The notes under the pieces were generated by a model. The model was not told the DNA's origin, searched no databases, and saw only the letters and a program-made list of their open reading frames with translations. This document shows positions 8,452-16,119 of a stretch of DNA of 44,214 nucleotides, piece after piece. The DNA is from a bacterium (GTDB taxonomy: Bacteria > SZUA-79 > Acidulodesulfobacterales > Acidulodesulfobacteraceae): assembly GCA_021789605.1 (NCBI GenBank), contig JAJYJI010000011.1:1-44214 (forward strand). Direction: 5' to 3'. Each line of letters starts with the position of its first letter. The stretch's first letter is position 1. Position numbers and translations under genes: made by a program.

Positions 8452-11400
8452 CTATAAAATATGAACTTTTATCGTTTCCCAAGGGGTAATGTCAGAAATC
8501 AAATCAATAATATGTTTATGATGAGTAAAATATATAACCTGATTTTTTTTTGAAATTTCTTCAAAAATTTTTAAACAGGATTTAGCTCTTTCGTTATCAA
8601 AATTCACCAGAACGTCGTCTATTATAAGAGGCATAGGTTCGTTAGATTCTATATATCTTTTTACGCTTGCAAGACGAAGGGAAAGATATAATTGATCGCA
8701 TGTCCCTTCGCTCATTCCGTCAACCCCAACCTCTTCTTCGGCACCTTCAAAATTCGTCCTTGTGCCGACGAGAATATTCTCGTCTTTTAAGCCGAAAGAA
8801 GCTTTTAGTCCGGAAAACGAACCTATGGTAAGCATTGAAAATATTCGACTAGCGTTTTTTAAAACAGGTCCCTGGTTTTGCGCGCGGTAACGTTCTATTT
8901 CTTTCTTTAATATATCGCCTGCAAGCCTCAATTTTATGTACCTATCGGAATAATATTCTATTTGCGATGCAATCGATGACGCTTTTTCCTCTTTATCCGC
9001 TGCATTAGAATTACCGTTGCAATCTTTTAAAAAATGTTTTTCCTCTCCAATCAATTGTTCATATCGTGAAATTTCATTTTTTAATTTCTCTATTTCTGTT
9101 TTTATGTTTGAAATCTCTCGGGGAAGCGCATACGGGTCTATCTCGGACGATTCGGCTATAAATTTTTCTATATCGGTGCCGCTGGAATATCCATGCAACT
9201 GCTTATCTAATTGTTCTAAATCATTTTTTAAAGTTGCGGCTTCTTCGGATTTTCTTTCGACTTCGTATATCTGTTCCATATTATCGCAACCGGCTTCTTT
9301 TATAAGAGATTCCATGCGCATTTGCAAACTCTGTATTTTGCCTTTTTTTTCATTCATTTCTTCATTATAATTCGCAATATCTGTCTTGCACTTTTCAAAG
9401 GTAACCTGCTCCTTGTCGATTTTGTTAAGCTCGGAACGCAAAAGCAAAACTATCGTTCGCGTCGATTTTTTTGTTATTTCAGGCATTATTTTTTCAGCTG
9501 AATTCAAAACTTCGCTTTCAAAATCCGCCATATTATTTTTAACGGAATCAATTCGGGCTTTTAACGCTTTAGCATCATTCATCTTCAAAGTTAAAGTTTG
9601 ATTTTTTTCGAGAAACTCTTCGGCATCCGAGGGAACTGTTTCCTTATCTAATTCTATACTTAGCATTTCTTTTTTCCATTTCTCTTCCCAGTCATTCATT
9701 TCTGAAATATTTTGTTCATTTTCTGCCGCTAATTCAGCTAGTTGTTCATCGGCATCTTTAACGGATTGGGATAATTGAGCCTTTTTTGTTTTTAAGCTAT
9801 CCTGTTGTTCAATTATTTTCAAACTAATATCTATAATTTCTGAAAGCGAAATGCTTTTATCTAAATTTAGGTCTTTGCAGCCTGAAGAATTCAAACATTC
9901 TAATAGTAAAAGCCGATTTTCGCTCAAATTTTTTTTCATATGCTCTATTTCTTCTTTTATGTATCTTGTTTTTTCGGCGTCTTTGGCTAATTTTTCCTGT
10001 TTTTGAAGCCAAGAACGCATTTCACGCGGAACCAAAGGAACTATTTTTAAGCCGCCCCATAAATCGTCCCATTCTTTAGTTAACCGTTCTTTTTGTTCCA
10101 TTAACTTATCTTTTTGCATTTCAAGAAATTTTATATCTTCATTTATTTTGGATAAGGCGGATAGCAAAATCGTCTTCTTGGAAACCTTGTCAGAATTGCC
10201 CCAGAGACTGTCGGCTATTTGATCGACATGTTCGATGAATTTTTCATAAGCGGGAATAAGCGGAAACTCGTCGTCATATTTTTCCGCTTCGCTTTCAGGA
10301 ATATTTCTTTCTATATATATCTGTTTTATTAATCTCCAACCTTTGTTCCTCTTTAACCTTCCATCTTTTAGATCTTTTTCGGTTGGAATTACGCCTAAAA
10401 CATCAAGTCCTGAAATTTGTAATTCAATTTTTTCTTTATTATCATAACCGTCTTTGATTTTAGATGCAATTCTATCAATTTCCGTATTTATATCTTCAAA
10501 TTCACCGTCGTATCTGTCTACGGTTTCCATTAACGGCACGGGCAACTTTTCTATTTCTTCCATGGTCCATTTACATAACGGAAGTTTTAAAAGTTCAATT
10601 TTACATAAACTCTCTGCTTTTTGAAATTCATATATTTTTTTATCTAAATTTTTTTCGATATCGCCTTCTTTAAGGATGTTATCCAGAACTTTTTTTAATT
10701 TATCCGTATTTAAATATTCGCCGATTTCTTTTAGTTTATTTTGCGAAAATAACCTTTTACTTGCTATCTTATTTATTTTTTCAGCTATTCCCGAACTTTT
10801 TTCCTCGAGCTTGCCGTATTTGCTTGCTAAAGATAAAATGTTTTTTCTTTTTTGTAAACTTATAACTAATTTTGAAGTTTCATCGATTGAAACGCCTGGT
10901 CTTATTTCAGATAACAGATGTTCGGCTTCTATGATAAAACTTTCATGCCGCCCCGAAAGAACCGGCAGATCCTCTGCTTCCTTGTTATAACTGCCAAGCC
11001 TGACGTTAATATCCTCTATTAAAGCCCTATTTTGTATAAATTGTTCCGGTATAACTATTTTTTTTATGTTTTCTTCAATATTTGCGATTTTATCGTTTAT
11101 TTTTGATTCTTCCGCAATTAAAGATTCTAAATCCTTTACGGTGTTTAATCTTTCCTCTTTAAAATCTTTTCTAAGAATTAAAACGTTTCCTAAAAGTTCT
11201 TTTTTCTGCATCAGGGCTTTTCTTTCGGTAATAATAGGCAACGCCCCGCTAATGCGCTCTAACTTGTTAAGTTTCGCGCTTAAATAATCAATCGTTTTAT
11301 TTATTTCTATTTTTTTCGTTTCTGCGCTCTTAAGGGCGTCTTCATGCTCTTGCCAGATTTTAGGCTGAAGCGAAATCTTATTAATTTCTTTTTTTAAATC

Positions 11401-11970
11401 TTCATAATCCGAAATATACTTATTAATTAAAGATTTTGAGCTTCTTTGCTTGAAAAGATTTTGGGACTCTAAATCTATTTCGTCTAATATTTTTCTTAAT
11501 CCGCTTATCCCTGCTCCTGTCGCAAAAAGACTTTGCCCTGTGTCGCCTTTGCCCAAAACTATTTCTTTGCCGCCGTTTACTAAATCATCCCGACCAAATC
11601 CAAACATATTTACAAAAGAAGCTTCGTCGATTCCGGAAATAAATTTTAGAAGAGCTTCGCGATTTAATTCGATTCCGTCTTCCGAAAGAAGCGTTCTGGC
11701 GCGACCTTTTCGTCTCTGAAAAATAAGGGTTTCGCCGGAGGAATTTTCTATTTTTGCCGATATCCTTAATTTATTTCCGTCAAATTTAAAAGCGTCGATT
11801 GTTCTTTCGGGAATTCCAAAAAAAAGGGATTTAATGGCTCTTAAGGTGGTCGTTTTTCCAGATTCGTTATATCCGTAAACGATATGGAAGCCTTCTTTGC
11901 CATCTCCAAAGTCGATTGTTTTATCTTTAAAAGAACCATAAGGATTTAACCGCATCCAGATTATTTTCAT
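8452..11970 (-). CDS. yhaN: YhaN-like AAA ATPase (Rad50/SbcC-type SMC protein)
   Basis: The 1172-aa protein has a split ABC ATPase. Walker A is GYNESGKTT at residues 33-41. A very long heptad-rich coiled coil runs from about 180 to about 1000. The ABC signature region (GMSEGTCDQLYLSLRLA) is near 1090 and Walker B (PLIIDDVLVNFD) near 1116, with the HHKH switch segment after it. The N-terminal MFGFGRDDLVNGG stretch is typical of YhaN rather than SbcC. I see no CxxC zinc hook in the coiled coil, unlike canonical Rad50. It pairs with the overlapping YhaO-like nuclease (4-bp overlap), forming a presumed MR-type complex acting on DNA ends. Confidence 0.92.
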   Translation of the reverse strand: MKIIWMRLNPYGSFKDKTIDFGDGKEGFHIVYGYNESGKTTTLRAIKSLFFGIPERTIDAFKFDGNKLRISAKIENSSGETLIFQRRKGRARTLLSEDGIELNREALLKFISGIDEASFVNMFGFGRDDLVNGGKEIVLGKGDTGQSLFATGAGISGLRKILDEIDLESQNLFKQRSSKSLINKYISDYEDLKKEINKISLQPKIWQEHEDALKSAETKKIEINKTIDYLSAKLNKLERISGALPIITERKALMQKKELLGNVLILRKDFKEERLNTVKDLESLIAEESKINDKIANIEENIKKIVIPEQFIQNRALIEDINVRLGSYNKEAEDLPVLSGRHESFIIEAEHLLSEIRPGVSIDETSKLVISLQKRKNILSLASKYGKLEEKSSGIAEKINKIASKRLFSQNKLKEIGEYLNTDKLKKVLDNILKEGDIEKNLDKKIYEFQKAESLCKIELLKLPLCKWTMEEIEKLPVPLMETVDRYDGEFEDINTEIDRIASKIKDGYDNKEKIELQISGLDVLGVIPTEKDLKDGRLKRNKGWRLIKQIYIERNIPESEAEKYDDEFPLIPAYEKFIEHVDQIADSLWGNSDKVSKKTILLSALSKINEDIKFLEMQKDKLMEQKERLTKEWDDLWGGLKIVPLVPREMRSWLQKQEKLAKDAEKTRYIKEEIEHMKKNLSENRLLLLECLNSSGCKDLNLDKSISLSEIIDISLKIIEQQDSLKTKKAQLSQSVKDADEQLAELAAENEQNISEMNDWEEKWKKEMLSIELDKETVPSDAEEFLEKNQTLTLKMNDAKALKARIDSVKNNMADFESEVLNSAEKIMPEITKKSTRTIVLLLRSELNKIDKEQVTFEKCKTDIANYNEEMNEKKGKIQSLQMRMESLIKEAGCDNMEQIYEVERKSEEAATLKNDLEQLDKQLHGYSSGTDIEKFIAESSEIDPYALPREISNIKTEIEKLKNEISRYEQLIGEEKHFLKDCNGNSNAADKEEKASSIASQIEYYSDRYIKLRLAGDILKKEIERYRAQNQGPVLKNASRIFSMLTIGSFSGLKASFGLKDENILVGTRTNFEGAEEEVGVDGMSEGTCDQLYLSLRLASVKRYIESNEPMPLIIDDVLVNFDNERAKSCLKIFEEISKKNQVIYFTHHKHIIDLISDITPWETIKVHIL

Positions 11971-13229
11971 TGTTCTGCCGCCGACGATAATAAGCGAGAC
12001 AACAAAATTTGCCGAACTTCGTCGATAATTTCAGAAGTTTTTTCGCCGTTAGTTAAATTGTTTTGGTCTTTTAATTCGTAAGGGAGTTTTTCTTTTAAAT
12101 CCGATAGGATATTCGTCAGTATATCTTGTATTTCTTGATTTCCTTCGCCGGATAGAGTATCTATATAGCGCATCAAATCCCCCATGGGGTCGTTTCTTTT
12201 TTTCATCCGTTCTATATTCGCCTCGGCGGATGTTTTTATAAGTATCTTTTCAAGCCATACCAAACTATTGCACGAGTCAGCGACGGCAAGGCGTATTTCG
12301 TTTTTCCATTTTTCCGTATTGGATATAAGGGCATTATGGGCGCCGCAGGCACCTTTTATCAATGCCCTTACGGCCGTAAATAAACCGTCGTTTTTTAAAA
12401 ATTCTTCTTTGGCTTTTTTGCTTACCTTCTCGACAACTTCGTATGGGTCATTAACTCCGGTTACGTCCGTTTCGCAAAAAGACCACGCAAGAGAACATAA
12501 ATTTTTAAATTCCGACGAAACATTATAATCATCATATACGCTAACTATCATGCATCCCTTGAATCCAGTCTCTTTAATATGCCTTCCTTGGATATTTCCA
12601 GGAAAAACTATCCATGGATTTTCATTTAAAATCTCTCTTTTATGAATATGTCCTAGCGCCCAATAGTTATAATCCTTCCTTTTAAGGTCATCTATAGAAC
12701 AGGGGGCGTAATTTTCGTGTCCTTCCCTGCCGTTAACGGAGGTATGCAGAACGCCTATATTGAACATGTCCTTCTGGGCGGGAGGATAATTGGAAGCTAG
12801 ATTTTCTTTAACGGCGGAGGCGGCAAAACTTTGACCATGAATTGCAATATTAATGTTTTCTAAAAAAAATGTTTCTGGGCGTTTTGAAGAAAATATTTTA
12901 ATTCCTTCCGGCAATTTCAAATTTTTAGTTATCTTGCTTTCGGCATCATGATTGCCTTTTGCTATAAAAACATTAATGCCATTCGAGGTTAATTTTGAAA
13001 GTTGGCTGAGTAAAAATAAACCGGTATTATAATCTTTCCAATCTCCGTCATACATATCTCCCGATATTATTACAAAAGATACATTTTCTTCTAATGCTAA
13101 ATCTATTAGATTTTCTAAGGCTTTTCTTGCCGCACCGCGAATTTCTTCGGCTGGAGCGTCTTCATAATTTTCAAGTCCACGTAATGGACTGTCCAGATGA
13201 ATATCTGCCGCATGTATAAATTTTATCAT
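11967..13229 (-). CDS. yhaO: YhaO/SbcD-like DNA exonuclease (metallophosphoesterase)
   Basis: The 420-aa protein is an Mre11-type calcineurin-like phosphoesterase. FIHAADIHLDSPL gives motif I (Asp9, His11), ISGDMYDGDW motif II, KGNHDAES motif III, and LGHIHKRE plus FPGNIQGRHIKE the downstream metal-binding motifs. With the YhaN-like ATPase it should form a Mre11-Rad50-type nuclease complex that processes DNA ends. The C-terminal helical region (about 300-420) would contact the ATPase coiled coil. It is the promoter-proximal gene of the YhaO-YhaN-SNF2 set. A TATAAT box lies 6 bp before the ATG and there is no ribosome-binding site, so translation is probably leaderless. Confidence 0.92.
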   Translation of the reverse strand: MIKFIHAADIHLDSPLRGLENYEDAPAEEIRGAARKALENLIDLALEENVSFVIISGDMYDGDWKDYNTGLFLLSQLSKLTSNGINVFIAKGNHDAESKITKNLKLPEGIKIFSSKRPETFFLENINIAIHGQSFAASAVKENLASNYPPAQKDMFNIGVLHTSVNGREGHENYAPCSIDDLKRKDYNYWALGHIHKREILNENPWIVFPGNIQGRHIKETGFKGCMIVSVYDDYNVSSEFKNLCSLAWSFCETDVTGVNDPYEVVEKVSKKAKEEFLKNDGLFTAVRALIKGACGAHNALISNTEKWKNEIRLAVADSCNSLVWLEKILIKTSAEANIERMKKRNDPMGDLMRYIDTLSGEGNQEIQDILTNILSDLKEKLPYELKDQNNLTNGEKTSEIIDEVRQILLSRLLSSAAEQ

Positions 13230-13264
13230 TTTAATATTATACTGTTATTATTTATTGGCTCCAA
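13230..13264 (-). promoter_or_regulatory. Promoter of the yhaO-yhaN-SNF2 operon, predicted leaderless
   Basis: On the minus strand, TTGGAG (13264-13259) and TATAAT (13241-13236) are separated by 17 bp. Only 6 bp lies between the -10 box and the ATG, so the expected transcription start coincides with the start codon. The promoter sits just inside the right copy of the 90-bp repeat. Confidence 0.6.
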
Positions 13265-13286
13265 AATATCTGACAAAAAACTGCCT

Positions 13287-13376
13287 CCGTTTTTTAGAAT
13301 ATTTATAAATTCGTCTTCGGTTATTTTATTTATAAATTCAAGAAATTTATAAATTTTAGTTATTATATTTAATTAT
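13287..13376. repeat. 90-bp direct repeat, right copy (orphan LRV gene start)
   Basis: The sequence matches 3963-4052 at 89 of 90 bases in the same orientation. The single change (13322) turns the LRV start codon ATG into ATA on the minus strand, and after 12 codons the sequence diverges completely, so no LRV gene is present. Farther right (about 13399-13455) there is weaker resemblance to the DUF488 upstream region and first five codons (MLNLK against MLNIK), which then stops at the 3' end of the next gene. The 217-bp gap 13230-13446 otherwise holds only the yhaO promoter. Confidence 0.95.
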
Positions 13377-13446
13377 GCATAGAAATATTGCATATGGGAT
13401 ATAATTTAATCATAAGAAAATAAGGGGGTAAAATATTATGCTCAAT

Positions 13447-14790
13447 TTAAAAGGGGGTTTCGAGTATATAAACCTGGTTATTTTTATATTTAAACAGATA
13501 CAGGTTCTTTTTAAAAGTATTTACGCTTAATCTGCTTTCCCCGCACACCCCTTTAAAACGTCTGACTCTTAAAAGAGCGCGGTAAAATATTAATCCTTCG
13601 GCGCCTCCGGCGAATAGCCGTTTTTGGGGTTGTTCCTTGCGCTTTTGCGGAAATACATAGATATAAGGGCTTTTAACGGAGACGGCGTCAATATCCTTGT
13701 TATAGGAAAGGTTAATCCTTTCCGCCGCCTTGATTACTATCCCACCTATATCGTATCCTTCCGCGCTAAGTATATTGGGCATTTCTCCGTAATTTTTTTT
13801 ATATGCCGCCGCAAACGCTTTAACGGCTCTGTTGTCGTCATGTTTAAAAAACCCATCGGTAAAAATTGCGTTTCGCATATAAAACCCATATTTTTCGATA
13901 AAAGATTCCGAATCGAAGGGGCTTAATCCAAAAATTGGAAATCCTGTAATGTTATAATACATAAGCTGGGTTAAAATTAATCCGAGTTTCGAAGGGCCGC
14001 CTATTACGAAAAGGCCGCCGAAAGGTATTATCGGCTTTAATTTCGTAATGCCGTGCATCATATTGTACTTGGTAACGCCTAGCTCCGCTTCCTTTTTTGA
14101 TATATTATGTGCGGCGGCGGTGTTTTTAAACTTGACGATAGAATTGAAATTATAAAAAAAATCAACCGTTTTTTCGCTATATGCGGTAGTATCGGAAATA
14201 TTTATTCCGTACTTTTTTGAAAATTTAACGATATAATGCAGCAGTTTCAATCCGTAACCGTAGTCGGGATATATAACCGCAACCGAACTCAAATCAGCAT
14301 ATTTTGCATATTCGATTTCGGTCTTAATCTCCTGTTTTAACGTCATTCCGTAATTAAAGACGTAAGGCGAAAAATCTTTACCGGAAACGACCGGCGACGG
14401 AGTTATCACGGGAATTTTGAACATTGCGGAATTGTACGCAAAATATTTTAACTGCCCTTCAAAAATAGGGCCTATTACAGCGCTTACCCTTTTTTTCGCC
14501 AAAGAGGAAAACATTTTGCCGATGCTTTTATTGCCGGCGCTTATCGGCAGGTTTTTTATTATATAATTAATCTTTCGGCCGCCCGCCTGTTTACCGAGGC
14601 TTAAGAGCAGGCCGTTTATAAACTGTCTGCTAAAGAAAGAATAGCTTCCCTCGGTAGGAAGCGCTATAACAATTTTTATCGAGCCGGCCTTGCCGAAGCC
14701 GTTTTCGACGCCTGTTGTTTTGCCCCAAGACGGAAAAGGCGGGAGCAGGGCGGCAAGCAAAAATAATATTCCCGTAAAATAAATTTTCAT
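13447..14790 (-). CDS. Periplasmic ligand-binding protein (Peripl_BP_6 / LpoA-like)
   Basis: The 447-aa protein has a signal peptide (residues about 1-23, MKIYFTGILFLLAALLPPFP then SWG) and a type I periplasmic-binding fold. IKIVIALPTEGSYSFFSRQF opens the first lobe; SAVIGPIFEGQLKYFAYNSA and IPVITPSP follow; VAVIYPDYGYGLKLLHYIV opens the second. This fits the branched-chain amino-acid-binding/penicillin-binding-protein-activator superfamily. No ABC permease or ATPase gene is adjacent, so an LpoA-like regulatory or sensory role is as likely as transport. The lack of a Cys lipobox suggests it is soluble in the periplasm. A 264-bp gap separates it from the divergent dprA-like gene. Confidence 0.72.
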   Translation of the reverse strand: MKIYFTGILFLLAALLPPFPSWGKTTGVENGFGKAGSIKIVIALPTEGSYSFFSRQFINGLLLSLGKQAGGRKINYIIKNLPISAGNKSIGKMFSSLAKKRVSAVIGPIFEGQLKYFAYNSAMFKIPVITPSPVVSGKDFSPYVFNYGMTLKQEIKTEIEYAKYADLSSVAVIYPDYGYGLKLLHYIVKFSKKYGINISDTTAYSEKTVDFFYNFNSIVKFKNTAAAHNISKKEAELGVTKYNMMHGITKLKPIIPFGGLFVIGGPSKLGLILTQLMYYNITGFPIFGLSPFDSESFIEKYGFYMRNAIFTDGFFKHDDNRAVKAFAAAYKKNYGEMPNILSAEGYDIGGIVIKAAERINLSYNKDIDAVSVKSPYIYVFPQKRKEQPQKRLFAGGAEGLIFYRALLRVRRFKGVCGESRLSVNTFKKNLYLFKYKNNQVYILETPF

Positions 14791-14930
14791 ATTTTTTATC
14801 GTTTCTATAAATATAAAATCAATAAAATCTTTAACATTTTTTATTTATACAACTAATCCTTGCAACAGTCAATCATAATTATCCGAAATAATTCGGTCCA
14901 AATCCCGATTTTAAAATATTAATATATTTC

Positions 14931-14988
14931 AACGCAGCGCGAACGGACTGGCGGGTCTAAACACGCAGACAAAAGCGGGCATGCCGTT
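14931..14988. other. GC-rich island in the intergenic gap 14791-15054
   Basis: These 58 bp contain 35 G or C (60%), while the flanks are mostly A and T. It includes GTCT/AGAC arms around an 8-nt loop and a GGCATGCC-like palindrome, and is followed on the plus strand by an A/T palindrome and a long T-rich run. That layout could be a small structured RNA with a terminator. No known RNA family was recognised. The rest of the gap is AT-rich with a CCGAA/TTCGG hairpin at about 14883-14896. Confidence 0.35.
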
Positions 14989-15054
14989 AAAATAATTATT
15001 TTATTTTTTTTTATTTTGCCTTATTATTGAATAATATAATCCGATAAATTTTGA

Positions 15055-16119
15055 ATGCCTGTTTTTAAACGGTTGCATATGGAAATAAACGATTGCCGAT
15101 TATATCTTAATTATAGAATTATTGCAAAAGCTAAAGCGGGATTATGTCTTGGTCTTGGAATCCCGCGCTTTAAACGCGAAATTGCCGGCAGAGGTTTGGA
15201 AAATGCCGATTTTTACAAAAAGTTTAAAAACGAAGCGGAAAAAGAAATTGCCGCACTGGCTAAATGCGGGATAAAACCCGTGCCTACAAACCTCCTGATA
15301 AACAAAAACAAAAAATCTTATTCTCCGGCTATGCCGGATTTTTTACATATCTACGACCCGGAAAACTTATTATCCGGCGATTTTGAATCGGCAATACGGC
15401 AGGGAAAAGGTTTGTTTTTAACCTCGTCCAGATTTAAAGACGCAAAAATTTATAAGCCGGGCGCTAATATTGCAAAAGATTTCGACCGCTTTTATTGCGG
15501 CCGAGCCGATAATAGGGCTTTTGATTTTATCTGCATCGGAACAAACAGCGAAGCAGAATTAAGCTTCATCGGAAAGTTTTCGGGAAATCCGCCGCTTATA
15601 ATTTTGCCGGCATATTCATTGATTAATTTTTTCGCAAAAAATAAATTTAAGCCGGACAAACTGCCCAATTTTAAAAAAGCTATCCTCATTTCGGCGCTTG
15701 ACCCGTTTTCTAAATTTCCAAAATACGGATTCTCTTTAAGAAACAGCCTTGCTTTTCATTTATCGCAAGAAATGGCTATCTTATATTTATCGGAAAAAAG
15801 CTCTTTATCCGCCGCCGTTAAAAAATTTAAATCTGCCGGAAAACCTGTAAAAATTTTCGAAGCTGCCGAAAGCGCCCGCTATTCCGGCGGCGGCTCCGTA
15901 AAAACCGCCGAAAATACCATTAATATTAATTGCGCCGGATGTGACCCCGTTCAAAAATTTATAATGCAAATTTTGGAAAAAGAAAATATTACTATTGACA
16001 ATTTATTAAAACTAAGCAATATTAAAATAAACGCAAACGATATTGTTAAAGCCATCTCGATATTGGAAATAAATTCGCAAATCGAAAGACGCCCCGGAGG
16101 GATTATTAAAAAAATATGA
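15055..16119 (+). CDS. Highly divergent DprA/Smf-like protein
   Basis: The 354-aa protein lies directly upstream of topA with a 4-bp overlap, the classic dprA-topA arrangement. A degenerate DprA core is visible: the segment FSLRNSLAFHLSQEMAILYL corresponds to the usual FPxRNRIIAGLSxxxxVVEA. A tail of about 55 residues (VQKFIMQILEKENITIDNLL onward) matches the winged-helix DprA_WH domain. The usual SGxAxGID and GGxT nucleotide-loop residues are not recognisable. Family DprA loads RecA onto incoming single-stranded DNA; function here is uncertain. Translation may start at 15079 (MEINDCRLYL). Neither start has a ribosome-binding site, and a TATAAT lies at about 15034-15039. Confidence 0.6.
   Translation: MPVFKRLHMEINDCRLYLNYRIIAKAKAGLCLGLGIPRFKREIAGRGLENADFYKKFKNEAEKEIAALAKCGIKPVPTNLLINKNKKSYSPAMPDFLHIYDPENLLSGDFESAIRQGKGLFLTSSRFKDAKIYKPGANIAKDFDRFYCGRADNRAFDFICIGTNSEAELSFIGKFSGNPPLIILPAYSLINFFAKNKFKPDKLPNFKKAILISALDPFSKFPKYGFSLRNSLAFHLSQEMAILYLSEKSSLSAAVKKFKSAGKPVKIFEAAESARYSGGGSVKTAENTININCAGCDPVQKFIMQILEKENITIDNLLKLSNIKINANDIVKAISILEINSQIERRPGGIIKKI

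Noticed and set aside
3963-13376. Calling the repeat-bounded block a transposon or prophage
   Set aside because: There is no transposase, integrase or phage gene inside, and the repeats are direct copies of a gene start rather than terminal inverted repeats.
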